The notes: generated from the sequence alone by a model not told the origin. A stretch of DNA of 64,000 nt from Tateyamaria sp947503385 (GCF_051195235.1 NZ_JBNFZM010000005.1:1-64000); one strand, 5' to 3'; numbered from the stretch's first letter, positions 8,939-18,382 are shown. Numbers and translations are program-made.

Positions 8939-10798
8939 CTAGCGTTCGTCCGCTTGCTGGCGGTGCCAGAGCTGCGCGTATCGACCGTCCTGTGACAACA
9001 GCGCCTCGTGATTGCCGGTCTCGACGATCTCGCCTTTTTCCAGCACCACGATCCGGTCCGCTTCGGCAATCGTACTGAGCCTGTGCGCAATAGTCAGCAC
9101 CGTTCGGCCCTGCCCGGCGGCGCGCAGCGCATCCTTGATCTCTTGCTCCGTGTCAGTGTCAAGCGCGCTTGTCGCCTCGTCCAACAGCAGGATCGGCGGG
9201 TTCTTGAGCAATGTGCGCGCGATGCCCACCCGTTGCTTTTCCCCGCCGGACAGCTTGAGCCCACGCTCGCCCACAGCCGTGTCATAACCATCTGGCAGCG
9301 CCATGATGAAATCGTGAATCTGTGCTGCCCGGGCAGCCTCAAAGATATCCTCTTGGGTCGCCGCATCACGCCCATAGGCGATGTTGTATCGGATCGTGTC
9401 ATTGAACAGGACGGTGTCCTGCGGCACCACGCCAATGGCTGCGTGCAGGCTGTCCTGTGTGACGTCGCGCACGTCCTGACCATCGATGCGCAAGGCACCC
9501 GCGCCCACATCATAAAACCGGAACAACAGCCGCCCAATGGTCGACTTGCCCGACCCGGTGGAGCCGACAATCGCCACGGTCTGACCCGGTTCCGCCACGA
9601 CCGACACGCCCTTGAGGATGGGGCGTGCCGGGTCATAGCCAAAGTGTACATCGTCAAGCTCGATCCGCCCGGCCTTAACCTCCAGCGGGCGCGCGTCGGG
9701 CGCATCCACCACCTCGGCAGGTTGTTCAAGCAGCGTGAACATCTCGCCCATATCGACCAACGCTTGCCGGATTTCCCGGTAGACGGTGCCCAAGAAGTTC
9801 AGCGGCATGGTGATCTGGATCATGTAGGCGTTGACCATCACGAAATCCCCAACCGTCAACGTACCGTTCTGCACGCCAATGGCCGCCAAAACCATCACGC
9901 CCACCAACCCCGCAGTGATGATCACCGATTGGCCAAAATTCAGAAAGGCCAGCGAATAGCTGGTCTTGAGCGCTGCGACCTCATAGCCCGCCATGGCACG
10001 GTCGTAGCGCGCCGCCTCGCGCCCCTCGGCTCCGAAATATTTGACCGTTTCAAAATTCAGCAGGCTGTCGATCGCCTTTTGGTTCGCATCCGTATCCTGA
10101 TCGTTCATGATCCGACGCAGTTTCACCCGCCATTCTGTCACCGCAAAGGTGAACCAGACATACAAGCCAATCGTGACCGCCACGATGCCCAGATAGGACA
10201 CGTCGAACAGGATGGTCAGGACGATCCCGATCAGCACCAGTTCCAGCACCAGCGGCCCAATGGAAAACAGCAAGAAGCGCAGCAGGAACTCGACCCCCTT
10301 CACCCCACGCTCGATGATGCGGCTCAGACCGCCGGTCTTGCGGGTGATGTGGTAGCGCATCGACAGGCGGTGAATATGCTGGAACGTCTCCAGCGCCAGC
10401 ATCCGCAGCGCGCGCTGCGCCACACGGGCAAAGATCGCGTCGCGCAATTGCTGAAATCCGACATTCATCAGCCGGGCAAGGCCATAAGCCACCGTCAGCC
10501 CAATCGCCCCCAAGGCAAGCTGCGACACGCCCTCGCCCGCCAGCACGTCCACCGCGTCGCGGTAGATGATCGGGGTGTAAACGGACACCAGTTTGGACAG
10601 GATAAGGGCCAGCATTGCCAGCACGACACGGCGTTTGACCCACGGTTTGTCCGCAGGCCACAGGTATGGCGCAACCTTGCGGATCACGCGCCAGCCGGAT
10701 TCGCGTTCCTCAGCCTGCACATCGCTGGACGGATCGGGTGTCGGGGAGGCTTGGCGCGCCGGGCTTGTGCTGCGCGGGGCAGCGGTATCACTTGGCAT
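8939..10798 (-). CDS. Atm1/HMT1-type ABC exporter (fused permease and ATPase)
   Basis: Half-transporter of 619 residues that should work as a homodimer in the inner membrane. Residues about 40-340 form the six-helix exporter domain, with LNFGQS in the region where Atm1-family proteins have a conserved glutathione-site sequence. The ATPase domain has Walker A GSTGSGKST, signature LSGGEKQRVGIAR, Walker B ILLLDEATSALD and an H-loop histidine in IAHRLST. Atm1 relatives export glutathione-bound sulfur or metal species; that role here is family inference. It lies 73 bp downstream of the LysM gene on the same strand. The N-terminal 30 residues are a low-complexity Ser/Pro/Thr stretch. Confidence 0.85.
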   Translation of the reverse strand: MPSDTAAPRSTSPARQASPTPDPSSDVQAEERESGWRVIRKVAPYLWPADKPWVKRRVVLAMLALILSKLVSVYTPIIYRDAVDVLAGEGVSQLALGAIGLTVAYGLARLMNVGFQQLRDAIFARVAQRALRMLALETFQHIHRLSMRYHITRKTGGLSRIIERGVKGVEFLLRFLLFSIGPLVLELVLIGIVLTILFDVSYLGIVAVTIGLYVWFTFAVTEWRVKLRRIMNDQDTDANQKAIDSLLNFETVKYFGAEGREAARYDRAMAGYEVAALKTSYSLAFLNFGQSVIITAGLVGVMVLAAIGVQNGTLTVGDFVMVNAYMIQITMPLNFLGTVYREIRQALVDMGEMFTLLEQPAEVVDAPDARPLEVKAGRIELDDVHFGYDPARPILKGVSVVAEPGQTVAIVGSTGSGKSTIGRLLFRFYDVGAGALRIDGQDVRDVTQDSLHAAIGVVPQDTVLFNDTIRYNIAYGRDAATQEDIFEAARAAQIHDFIMALPDGYDTAVGERGLKLSGGEKQRVGIARTLLKNPPILLLDEATSALDTDTEQEIKDALRAAGQGRTVLTIAHRLSTIAEADRIVVLEKGEIVETGNHEALLSQDGRYAQLWHRQQADER

Positions 10799-10806
10799 TT
10801 AGGGGC

Positions 10807-10826
10807 AGTCCCTTGTCTCTGGGACT
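10807..10826. promoter_or_regulatory. Inverted repeat before ABC exporter start
   Basis: AGTCCC-ttgtctct-GGGACT, a perfect 6-bp inverted repeat lying 9-28 bp upstream of the ABC exporter ATG. It could be an operator or a translational hairpin; no further support. Confidence 0.25.
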
Positions 10827-10871
10827 TAGATCATAGGGCGATGCTGGGGCAGTGACCAGCGTCCGGCGTCG

Positions 10872-12194
10872 CTATTCCGGCAAGTCAAAGACCTGACCGG
10901 GAAAGATCAGATCGGGATTGCGGATATTATCGCGGTTGGCATCGAACACCTGCACGTACAACCGCCCATCCCCATAGCGTTCGCGCGAGATACCCCAAAG
11001 CGTGTTGCCAGTCTGGACGGTGATCCGCTTGGCCGGGGCATCCGCATCATCCGCCTGCGCCAGCACATCCGGGTCCTCACGCTTGAACGGGGTTTCAACG
11101 CGGCTGGTGACGTCACCCTCTGCGTCCAGTTCGTCCACGCGCAGGGTGTAGACGCCGGTGTCGATGGTCGGCAACGCGCCGCGCCAGCGCCCGTTGCTGT
11201 CCACCTCGATATCTGCGACCGGGCGGTTGTCCACATAGACCCGCACCACGTCAGCCTCGGACTGCGCACGCCCGGACAATTCGACCGCACCCGATTGCGA
11301 ATAGCTGATCGTGTCGATTTCGATATTGTCGAGCGCCTCGGGCCGCGTGCTGCTGAGCACTTCGACCCCCTCTTCGGTCGACTTGAGGATGGCCGGCGTC
11401 TGCGGTGTCGGCACGGCGGCGACCTGCGGCGCAGGTTCCACCGTTGGCGCATCCGCCGTTTCGGGGGCGGGCGCGGGTGGTTCGGGTTGTGCATCAGGGG
11501 CCGGGTCCGCACGCACAACCGTTTCATCTGCCGGTGCGTCGGGTTCTGCCGCGGCCACGACTGGCGCGGGGTCTTGCGTCGGATTGTCTGGCGCGGGCGC
11601 TTCGGGCACGGTTTCGGCCACCTCCGGCGCGGTCTCTTCCACCGGGTCGGGCGCCGGGCGCGCCACTGGTGCCACAATAACTTCGTCCAGCGATGCAATC
11701 TCGTGCTGTGCCATGCCCTGCACGATGGTCAAAACCTGCGCATCCGTGTTGGGGGCAATCGTCGTCACGGCGGCAAAGCCACCCGCGGCGTCCACTGTCA
11801 CTTCGGTATTGGCGACACCGTCGAGCAATACGGTGACCTTGCTGCCCGGCTCCGCCCGGCCCGCAATCACGGCGAGACCGTCAGCCTCGACCCGGACCTC
11901 GTCAATTGACGGGGCCGGCGCAGGTGCCACGTCGGCGGCTTGGGCAACGCCATCTGTGGGCGCTGACACGTCCTCCGCCACCTCTGGGGCTGCGGGTGTT
12001 TCGGGTACCGCTTCGGCTTCCACCTCGGGCGCGGGCGCGGGCGCAACGGCAGTCTGCTCTTCGAGCGGGGGCGTTGGCGCGGTGCCGCCCAGACTGTTGA
12101 CGTATAGGCCAGCGCCAATGGCGGCCACGGCCACCACCGCAGCCCCCGCAACGAGGCCACCATTTGAGCCCATCAATGCCGCCAGTTTGGACAT
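10872..12194 (-). CDS. LysM peptidoglycan-binding protein with Ala/Pro/Glu-rich region
   Basis: Product of 440 residues from the ATG at 12194 (MSKLAALMGSNGG); a longer upstream frame lacks coding character. A hydrophobic segment at about residues 13-33 anchors the protein. Next comes an extended region rich in Ala, Pro, Glu and Val (about 40-270, interrupted by one Ig-like stretch). Another folded segment with an Ig-like look (SGRAQSEADVVRVYVDNRPV) follows, and a C-terminal LysM motif (QTGNTLWGISRERYGDGRLY) occupies the last 50 residues. LysM binds N-acetylglucosamine chains of peptidoglycan, so a cell-envelope role is likely. It is divergent from the LOG gene. Confidence 0.85.
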   Translation of the reverse strand: MSKLAALMGSNGGLVAGAAVVAVAAIGAGLYVNSLGGTAPTPPLEEQTAVAPAPAPEVEAEAVPETPAAPEVAEDVSAPTDGVAQAADVAPAPAPSIDEVRVEADGLAVIAGRAEPGSKVTVLLDGVANTEVTVDAAGGFAAVTTIAPNTDAQVLTIVQGMAQHEIASLDEVIVAPVARPAPDPVEETAPEVAETVPEAPAPDNPTQDPAPVVAAAEPDAPADETVVRADPAPDAQPEPPAPAPETADAPTVEPAPQVAAVPTPQTPAILKSTEEGVEVLSSTRPEALDNIEIDTISYSQSGAVELSGRAQSEADVVRVYVDNRPVADIEVDSNGRWRGALPTIDTGVYTLRVDELDAEGDVTSRVETPFKREDPDVLAQADDADAPAKRITVQTGNTLWGISRERYGDGRLYVQVFDANRDNIRNPDLIFPGQVFDLPE

Positions 12195-12313
12195 TGCCAA
12201 CCTTTCCCCAGGTTTCGCACCGTGCAGGCGCGTTGCGCTTGCATAACAGGCGGGGATAGAACGGTCAAAACACGCGCCCGTCCAGCGCTTGTGAACAAAG
12301 CTAGGGGTCGGTG

Positions 12314-12868
12314 ATGTCGAAATTGTCCGTCTGTGTCTATTGCGGCGCACGCAAGGGTGCGCGCGCATCCTATACGGAGGCCGCAGAGGTCCTGGGCCAA
12401 GGGCTTGCCGCCCGCAACTGGCGGCTGGTTTACGGCGCGGGCGATGTGGGTCTGATGGGGACCGTCGCACGCGCAGCACAGGAGGCAGGCGGCGACACAT
12501 TCGGCGTCATCCCCGCGCATCTCGTTGCGATGGAGGTCGGCAAGGCGGACCTGTCGACATATGTCGTCACAGAAACCATGCATGAACGCAAAAAGGTCAT
12601 GCTGATGAATGCCGATGCCGTGGTTTTGTTGCCGGGCGGCGCGGGATCACTGGACGAGTTTTTCGAGGCGCTCACCTGGCGGCAACTGGGCCTGCATGAC
12701 AAGCCGATTTTCGCAATTGATACAGACGGATACTGGACACCGCTGATGCGTCTTCTGACCCATGTGGTGGACGAAGGGTTTGCCGATGCCAGCCTCTTCG
12801 ACCTGATGCAGGTTGTGCCGGACCCCGGTGCCGCGTTGGACGCCATTGCGGACCATGGCGGCACCTGA
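12314..12868 (+). CDS. LOG family nucleoside 5'-monophosphate phosphoribohydrolase
   Basis: A 184-residue cytosolic enzyme of the LOG (lonely guy)/lysine-decarboxylase-like fold, which splits the N-glycosidic bond of (cytokinin) nucleoside monophosphates. The family motif PGGxGTxxE appears as PGGAGSLDE, with Ser and Asp replacing the usual Thr and Glu, and the upstream R-K pair is present in ETMHERKKVM. The N-terminal VCVYCGA is also typical. AGGGGT precedes a GTG at 12311 and ATG at 12314; I chose ATG. The actual substrate in bacteria is not established from sequence. Confidence 0.85.
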   Translation: MSKLSVCVYCGARKGARASYTEAAEVLGQGLAARNWRLVYGAGDVGLMGTVARAAQEAGGDTFGVIPAHLVAMEVGKADLSTYVVTETMHERKKVMLMNADAVVLLPGGAGSLDEFFEALTWRQLGLHDKPIFAIDTDGYWTPLMRLLTHVVDEGFADASLFDLMQVVPDPGAALDAIADHGGT

Positions 12869-12897
12869 CGCGCCCATCCAAACCCAGCGCACGAAAA

Positions 12898-12923
12898 AAG
12901 CGCGCGAAGATCCTCGCGCGCTT
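12898..12923 (-). terminator. Rho-independent terminator for sodB
   Basis: A perfect 10-bp stem (AAGCGCGCGA with TCGCGCGCTT, 6-nt loop) followed on the minus strand by a run of T residues. It lies 75 bp after the superoxide dismutase stop and 29 bp after the convergent LOG stop, so it can serve mainly the minus-strand transcript. Confidence 0.8.
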
Positions 12924-12998
12924 TGAAGGGTGCCGTGCAGCGCCCCAAACTGTCGCTGTACCCGCCACCCAAAGCAGCCGGTACAGCCTGCGACCGCA

Positions 12999-13598
12999 TC
13001 ACATGCGGCTGGCGACGTTTTCCCAGTTCACAAGGTTGTCGAGGAAGTTCGTCAGGTAAGCGGGACGCTTGTTGCGGAAATCGATGTAATAGGAATGCTC
13101 CCACACATCACAGCCCAGCAGCGCCGTCTGCCCAAAGCACAGCGGGTTCACGCCATTCTCGGTCTTGGTGACTTTGAGGCTGCCGTCCTTGTCCTTGACC
13201 AACCACGCCCAGCCTGAACCGAACTGACCGGCACCGGCGGCCGAAAACGCATCTTTGAACGCGTCAACGGACCCAAAGCTCTCTATCAGCGCCTTTTCCA
13301 GTTCTCCGGGCATCGACGAAGCACCCGGCCCCATCATTTCCCAGAACTGGTTGTGGTTCCACAACTGGCTGATGTTGTTGAAGATGCCATTCTGAGCAAC
13401 CGCGCCAGCGTCGTAGGTGCCGACGATAATCTGTTCGAGCGATTTGTCCGCCCATTCGGTGCCTTCGATGGCCTTGTTGCCGTTCACCACATAGGCGTTG
13501 TGGTGCAGGTCGTGGTGGTATTCCAGCGTCTCTTTCGACATGCCGTTGTCCGCCAGCGCGTCGTGGGCATAGGGAAGATCGGGAAGTTCAAAAGCCAT
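12999..13598 (-). CDS. sodB: Superoxide dismutase (Fe/Mn family)
   Basis: A 199-residue cytosolic enzyme that dismutates superoxide to hydrogen peroxide and oxygen. The N-terminus FELPDLPYAHDALADN and the YHHDLHHNAYV helix, with metal-ligand His, are classic. The second metal His is in NHNQFWEMM, and the remaining Asp/His ligands lie in DVWEHSYYIDF. The G-G/Q signature (AGAGQFGSGWAWLV) suggests the iron type, but metal choice cannot be proved. I chose the ATG at 13598 because a longer frame to 13700 lacks family similarity. No regulatory site is obvious upstream. Confidence 0.93.
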   Translation of the reverse strand: MAFELPDLPYAHDALADNGMSKETLEYHHDLHHNAYVVNGNKAIEGTEWADKSLEQIIVGTYDAGAVAQNGIFNNISQLWNHNQFWEMMGPGASSMPGELEKALIESFGSVDAFKDAFSAAGAGQFGSGWAWLVKDKDGSLKVTKTENGVNPLCFGQTALLGCDVWEHSYYIDFRNKRPAYLTNFLDNLVNWENVASRM

Positions 13599-13894
13599 GA
13601 TGGGGCCCCCATTGTTCATCGTGCAGGTGTGTGCCTGACAGATTGTGCAAACCTCTGCAAGTTCAAGGGTTGGCGTGACCGGCAATCCCGCGCCACGCAT
13701 CTTTTTACCGGTCCTGCGACTGGTGGGTCATCCGATCCGCCTGCCCAAATTCCACCTATTGCCTCAGGTCACTATGTCGTGTCGTCAGCCTGCGGACGTT
13801 AAGGGCAACGCGCTGAACGTGCTGTTCTGATCCGCCCGGGGCCGGATGGTTTCAAACGTCGCGTGAAGTGTTGCTCCGGGCACGCCGCGCAGGA
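13599..13894. other. Intergenic region upstream of sodB
   Basis: About 296 bp between sodB and the 133-residue secreted protein, both on the minus strand. It should hold the sodB promoter. Small open frames here have no coding character that I can support, and I see no strong hairpin. Confidence 0.5.
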
Positions 13895-14296
13895 TCAGCT
13901 TGGCAGCCAATCCTCCGGCGCACATGTGCCGCGGCCCGACACGTCGTTGTCGGCGTTGCGCAAGGTGGCATTCAACGTCGTTTGCTTGGTGTCCTGATTG
14001 AACACCACACGGTACCGTGCATAGGCGCGGATCGGGCGCGAGGGCAACGTCATCGACCACCGCACCTCGATTTGGCCATCCTGACGTTTGCGCGTCTTCG
14101 CCTTCATCGGTCCACCTTTGGCCCATTCGATCACCGGGCCATAGACCGTCGCCGTTTTGCCCGAACTGTCAAAATCCATGGCGAGCACTTCGGGCGCAAA
14201 ACTGCTGCCGTTTGTCTTGAGTGTGCATACGTATCCCTGAGCCTGCGTCACAGTCGCACAAACGCAAAACAGCCCAGCAAACAGAAACGTCTTCAC
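13895..14296 (-). CDS. Secreted hypothetical protein
   Basis: A 133-residue product starting with GTG at 14296, chosen because AGGAGGACAG lies just upstream and the start gives a clean signal peptide (KTFLFAGLFCVCATVTQAQG). The mature part of about 112 residues is beta-rich with two cysteines (YVCTLKT near its start and GTCAPED near the end) that could form a disulfide. It should be periplasmic or secreted. I do not recognise a family. It is followed after 296 bp by sodB and lies downstream of soxG on the same strand. Confidence 0.65.
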   Translation of the reverse strand: MKTFLFAGLFCVCATVTQAQGYVCTLKTNGSSFAPEVLAMDFDSSGKTATVYGPVIEWAKGGPMKAKTRKRQDGQIEVRWSMTLPSRPIRAYARYRVVFNQDTKQTTLNATLRNADNDVSGRGTCAPEDWLPS

Positions 14297-14369
14297 TGCC
14301 CTGTCCTCCTTCGCTTCCCTGACGCCAACCTGCATCATTTCGCGTAAAAGAAGAAGATGCGAAACCGCC

Positions 14370-14945
14370 CTATTCGGTAAAAAAGTCCACGGCGCTGCCC
14401 GGCGCCGCTGCCGTGCGCAGCAGGTCAAACACATAGGCCGCGTGGCTGCGGAAACAGACGATCTGAAAGGTTGTCGCGTCACGCATCCAGAACGCCGCCG
14501 GCACCTGTGCCAGCCGCGTGCGGCGGAACATGCCGGGCGTGAACGCCTCTGGGCTCAGGTCCACGGGGGCCAGTTTTGCCATAACTTCGCGCGCCTGCGC
14601 ACCTTCGACCAGAAACACCGCGCGCGCATCGGACACATCCACAGCCAGCGCGAACGTCTCGCCCAAGGTCGCGTGCATCTTGGCAAGGTTTGCGTCAACC
14701 GCCTCGTATGGGCACAGAACCAGCACTTCGTCCGGCGACATCCACGCGATGCCGCGATCCTCAACGCAATTGGCTTTTCCTTGCGCGGGCATGTCGACGG
14801 CAGCGACCCCGGTGGCCGCGTTCTTGATGCTGGTGTTCGCCAGGTCGCCGCGCAAAGTGATCATGCCTTGCAGCCCACCTTCGGTGATCCGGGCGATCCC
14901 GTCATCAGCGGCCACACCGCCCAATGCTGTCACAGCCTCAGCCAT
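14370..14945 (-). CDS. soxG: Sarcosine oxidase gamma subunit
   Basis: A 191-residue subunit of heterotetrameric sarcosine oxidase, which converts sarcosine, oxygen and tetrahydrofolate to glycine, hydrogen peroxide and methylene-tetrahydrofolate. It has the GcvT-like folding of SoxG proteins (RGIAWMSPDEVLVLCPYE and FTPGMFRRTRLAQVPAAFW). The ATG at 14945 overlaps the soxA stop by 8 nt, the usual coupling; an upstream ATG would lengthen it by eight residues. It is last in the minus-strand series D-A-G. Confidence 0.9.
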   Translation of the reverse strand: MAEAVTALGGVAADDGIARITEGGLQGMITLRGDLANTSIKNAATGVAAVDMPAQGKANCVEDRGIAWMSPDEVLVLCPYEAVDANLAKMHATLGETFALAVDVSDARAVFLVEGAQAREVMAKLAPVDLSPEAFTPGMFRRTRLAQVPAAFWMRDATTFQIVCFRSHAAYVFDLLRTAAAPGSAVDFFTE

Positions 14946-17900
14946 CCTGCTTTTCCCCTTCTGCATCATAGAACACCGGGTTCACGATCCGCGCCTGATA
15001 GGTCTTGCCGTCCGTTCCGGGCAATTCGATCACCTCGCCCATCCGGTCTGGCCCGCGATGTACCAGCCCCATCGCGATCCCCTTGCCTAGGTTGGGCGAA
15101 TGGTAGGTTGAGGTAACGCGCCCCTGCACATTGCGCTGCCCATTGGCGTTGGTGCCATCGGCCACAGCATAGGCACCGTCCGGCAAGGTAGAGCCGTCCA
15201 GCGTCTCCAGCCCCACCAGCTTCCAGCGTTCGGGATCGGCCATATGGCTGCGTTCGTGTGCGCGTTTGCCCAGATAGTCTTCCTTTTTCTTGGAAAGCGC
15301 CCAATGCAGGCCGAGATCCTGTGGGATCACCGTCCCGTCCGTCTCGTCCCCGATCATGATAAAGCCCTTTTCCGCGCGCAGGATATGCAGCGCCTCGGTG
15401 CCGTAGGGCATCACGCCAAGGCTGTCGCCCACGGCCATGAGCGCATCCCAAAATGCCTGCCCTTGGCTGGCTTTCACCGCGATCTCATAGCTCAATTCGC
15501 CCGAGAACGAGATGCGGTAGACGCGCGCGCTGAACCCGCCCAGCGTGCCGTCGGCCCATTCCATGAACCCCAGCGCCTCCTTGGAGACATCCATGCCCCC
15601 CAGCGCTTCGAGTGCCTTGCGCGCATTCGGGCCAACCACGGCGACCTGCGCGTATTGTTCGGTCAGGTTGGCGACATGGACCTTCCAGTCCCACCATTCG
15701 GTTTGCAGCCATTCTTCCATGTGCTGATGAATGCTGTCGGCGCCGCCGGTGGTGGTGTGACACAGCCAAGTATCCTCGTCGATGCGCGCCACAACGCCGT
15801 CATCGATCAGGAACCCGTTTTCACCGCACATCAGCCCATAACGACATTTGCCCGGTTTCAGCGTGCTCATCATGTTGGTGTAAAGCATATCAAGAAAGCG
15901 GCCCGCGTCCGGCCCCTTGACCAGCAGCTTGCCCAGCGTCGAGGCGTCCAGCAGGCCAAGGTTTTCGCGCGTGTTTTTGGTTTCGCGCATCACCGCGTCA
16001 TGGACCGACTCGCCAGCCCGCACAAAGGCATAGGGCCGACGCCATGCGCCAACCGGTTCCCAGTCGGCCCCGTGTGCGTCATGCCAGTCATGCATGGGTG
16101 TCCGGCGGATCGGCTGGAACACGTCACCGCGCGCCTCACCCGCAATCGCCCCCATCGAGATCGGGGTGTAAGGCGGGCGAAACGTCGTTGTGCCCGTTTG
16201 TGGAATAGGTTGATCCAACGCATCAGAAAGGATCGCGAGACCGTTGATATTGCTCAACTTACCTTGGTCTGTCGCCATACCCAGCGTGGTATAGCGTTTG
16301 GCATGTTCGACGCTTTCGAACCCTTCCTGAGCGGCCAGTTGCACATCGGACACTTTGACATCGTTCTGGTAGTCGAGCCACGCCTTGGCGCGCAAGGACG
16401 TCTTTGCCCCCTGCGGCATCAGCCACACCTGCGCCAGCGGCGCCTCATCGACGCTCTCCCCGCTGGGCGCGTCGTCGGCTTTTGGCGTATGGCCCGTCGC
16501 TTCCGCGGCATGGCCACCGGCCACATGACCGTCGTCCACAACAGCTCGCAGACCGAAATGGCCGTTGGCGGCACCAGTCGCACGCACAAAGCCGGTGCCA
16601 TCCGCGCCTTTGGGCGCTTTGTCCACATCGGGGCGGAACATGGCAAAATCGTTGTCCCAGGCCAATTTGCCCCCGCAATGGGACCACAGATGCACAACGG
16701 GCGACCAACCACCGGACATCGCGACCGTGTCGCAGGCGATCTCTTCGAGCACCGCACCTTCGCCAGCCTGCGCGCAGACGGCGACGCCCGTGACGCGCTT
16801 GCCGCCCTGCACCTTGGCCACGCCATGCCCCATCATCACGCGGATGCCCATCGCCTTGGCCTCGGCCATCAGCGGGCTGTCCACAGGCAGCACGCGCGCA
16901 TCAAGGATGACCGGCACGTCAAGACCCGCTTTTTTCACTGCAATTGCAGTACGATAAGCATCGTCATTGTTGGTCACAACGGCGACACGGTCACCGGGGC
17001 TGACGCCGTAATTCACGATGTAGTCGCGCACGGCGCTGGCCAGCATGACGCCGGGAATGTCATTTCCGGCAAAACTGAGCGGGCGTTCGATGGCACCGGT
17101 GGCGGTGATCACATGCCCCGCCTTGATCCGCCACAGCCGGTGGCGCGGGCCGGGCTGATCCGGCGCGTGGTCTGTCAACCGCTCATAGCCCAGCACGTAG
17201 CCGTGGTCATAGACCCCTGCCCCCATCGTGCGCAGGCGCAATGTCACATTTGGCATGGCGGACAGCTCGGACACCAATTGATCCACGACCTTATCCACAG
17301 GCAGACCATCCACAGTTCCGCCATCGACGGGCGCGCGCCCACCCGGATGAGCGTTTTGCTCGACAATCAGGACCTTGGCCCCGGAATCGGCTGCGGATTT
17401 CGCCGCCGTCAGACCAGCGATGCCCGCCCCCACGACCAGCACATCGCAGAACGCGTAGAAATGTTCGTAGCGATCTGCGTCACGCCCCTTGGGCGCCTGC
17501 CCCAGTCCGGCGGCCTGCCGAATGAACGGCTCGTAGACATGTTTCCACAGGGGCCGCGGGTGAATGAACGTCTTGTAGTAAAATCCAGCGGGCATGAAGC
17601 GCGACAGCTTTGCGTTCAGCGCCCCCACGTCAAATTCGAGGCTGGGCCAGTGGTTCTGAGACGTGGCCAGTAGCCCGTCAAACAGTTCCGTCGTGGTGGC
17701 GCGCTGGTTCGGCTCGAATTTGCCCTCGACGCCGAGATTCACAAGCGCGTTGGGCTCTTCGACGCCGGAGGCGACGATGCCCCGCGGACGGTGATACTTG
17801 AACGATCGGCCCACCAGCATCTGGTCATTGGCCAGCAAGGCCGAGGCGAGCGTGTCGCCTTCGTAGCCCTTCATGACCTTGCCGTTGAAAGTAAAGCGCA

Positions 17901-17952
17901 TGGCGCGGTCGGTGTTGATCAGGCGGCCACCTGTGGCCAGTCGCGTGCTCAT
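14938..17952 (-). CDS. soxA: Sarcosine oxidase alpha subunit
   Basis: Product of 1004 residues, the usual length. The N-terminal 100 residues form the ferredoxin-like 2Fe-2S-fold segment (RFTFNGKVMKGYEGDTLASALLAND). A dinucleotide-binding domain follows with VVGAGIAGLTAAKSAAD near residue 175. The C-terminal 400 residues are a GcvT-like, folate-binding aminomethyltransferase domain (VKGPDAGRFLDMLYTNMMS, LSYEIAVKASQGQAFWDAL). Alpha carries NAD and the folate site that captures the methyl-derived C1 unit. It follows soxD by 67 bp, in which a copy of a conserved 3' element lies. Confidence 0.95.
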   Translation of the reverse strand: MSTRLATGGRLINTDRAMRFTFNGKVMKGYEGDTLASALLANDQMLVGRSFKYHRPRGIVASGVEEPNALVNLGVEGKFEPNQRATTTELFDGLLATSQNHWPSLEFDVGALNAKLSRFMPAGFYYKTFIHPRPLWKHVYEPFIRQAAGLGQAPKGRDADRYEHFYAFCDVLVVGAGIAGLTAAKSAADSGAKVLIVEQNAHPGGRAPVDGGTVDGLPVDKVVDQLVSELSAMPNVTLRLRTMGAGVYDHGYVLGYERLTDHAPDQPGPRHRLWRIKAGHVITATGAIERPLSFAGNDIPGVMLASAVRDYIVNYGVSPGDRVAVVTNNDDAYRTAIAVKKAGLDVPVILDARVLPVDSPLMAEAKAMGIRVMMGHGVAKVQGGKRVTGVAVCAQAGEGAVLEEIACDTVAMSGGWSPVVHLWSHCGGKLAWDNDFAMFRPDVDKAPKGADGTGFVRATGAANGHFGLRAVVDDGHVAGGHAAEATGHTPKADDAPSGESVDEAPLAQVWLMPQGAKTSLRAKAWLDYQNDVKVSDVQLAAQEGFESVEHAKRYTTLGMATDQGKLSNINGLAILSDALDQPIPQTGTTTFRPPYTPISMGAIAGEARGDVFQPIRRTPMHDWHDAHGADWEPVGAWRRPYAFVRAGESVHDAVMRETKNTRENLGLLDASTLGKLLVKGPDAGRFLDMLYTNMMSTLKPGKCRYGLMCGENGFLIDDGVVARIDEDTWLCHTTTGGADSIHQHMEEWLQTEWWDWKVHVANLTEQYAQVAVVGPNARKALEALGGMDVSKEALGFMEWADGTLGGFSARVYRISFSGELSYEIAVKASQGQAFWDALMAVGDSLGVMPYGTEALHILRAEKGFIMIGDETDGTVIPQDLGLHWALSKKKEDYLGKRAHERSHMADPERWKLVGLETLDGSTLPDGAYAVADGTNANGQRNVQGRVTSTYHSPNLGKGIAMGLVHRGPDRMGEVIELPGTDGKTYQARIVNPVFYDAEGEKQDG

Positions 17953-17981
17953 GTTCGGGCCTCATCGCGGCGGCAGGCGTC

Positions 17982-18018
17982 GGAGCCTCCGGCGGTGGTA
18001 TTTTTGGTCAGAAGAAAC
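17982..18018 (-). repeat. Dispersed 3'-end element, copy A (after soxD)
   Basis: Read on the minus strand this begins within 2 nt of the soxD TGA: TTTCTTCTGACC, then AAAAATACC, then ACCGCCGGAGGCTCC. The same order (pyrimidine-rich TTCTTCT, A-rich ATAC box, GC-rich CCGCCGGAGGC) occurs after two other minus-strand genes at 51720-51747 and 56241-56279. The CCGGAGG part can pair with its neighbours as a short hairpin. See the finding on this element. Confidence 0.6.
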
Positions 18019-18019
18019 A

Positions 18020-18349
18020 TCATGCGAGATCCTTCCGTGACCATCCGGGGCGCTTGGCCGCGATGGTGTCGAGAAGGTCCGGGGGCGGAGCGAGGGTTTG
18101 CGCGGGATAGGTGCCAAAGACTTCGAGCGTCATGGTGCAGCGCGCGGCATGGAACCACTTGCCGCAGCCATAGACATGGCGCCAGCGTTCGAAATGCACG
18201 CCTTTCGGGTTTTCGCGCATGAACAGGTAGCCCTCGAACTCTTCGTCGCCGGAGCCGGGGCCGAACCGCGTGAGATGCGCCTCTCCGCCTGCGTGAAATT
18301 CGGTTTCCTCTGCGGTGACACCGCAGCAGGGACAGGTCAGGGTCAGCAT
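18020..18349 (-). CDS. soxD: Sarcosine oxidase delta subunit
   Basis: Small zinc-binding subunit of 109 residues from the ATG at 18349. The N-terminal LTCPCCG and the later WFHAARC supply the Cys/His pattern known to bind zinc in SoxD. FEGYLFMRENPKG and the W-R-H-V-Y-G-C-G-K-W block are family hallmarks. It is separated from soxB by about 1.1 kb of small membrane-protein genes rather than adjoining it, which is unusual for the sox locus. Confidence 0.92.
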   Translation of the reverse strand: MLTLTCPCCGVTAEETEFHAGGEAHLTRFGPGSGDEEFEGYLFMRENPKGVHFERWRHVYGCGKWFHAARCTMTLEVFGTYPAQTLAPPPDLLDTIAAKRPGWSRKDLA

Positions 18350-18382
18350 ATGCAGGCTCCTTGGACGGCCCGCACACGCAAA

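Noticed and set aside
9008..10855. Open frame of 615 codons opposite the ABC exporter.
   Set aside because: No domain and His/Arg/Gln-rich composition; shadow of the exporter gene.
13645..13830. Small plus-strand frame of 61 codons between sodB and the secreted protein.
   Set aside because: No ribosome-binding site, no motif and no neighbour logic; treated as noncoding.
15244..17673. Open frame of about 800 codons on the plus strand opposite soxA.
   Set aside because: Same antisense composition artefact; soxA is certain by its domain content.
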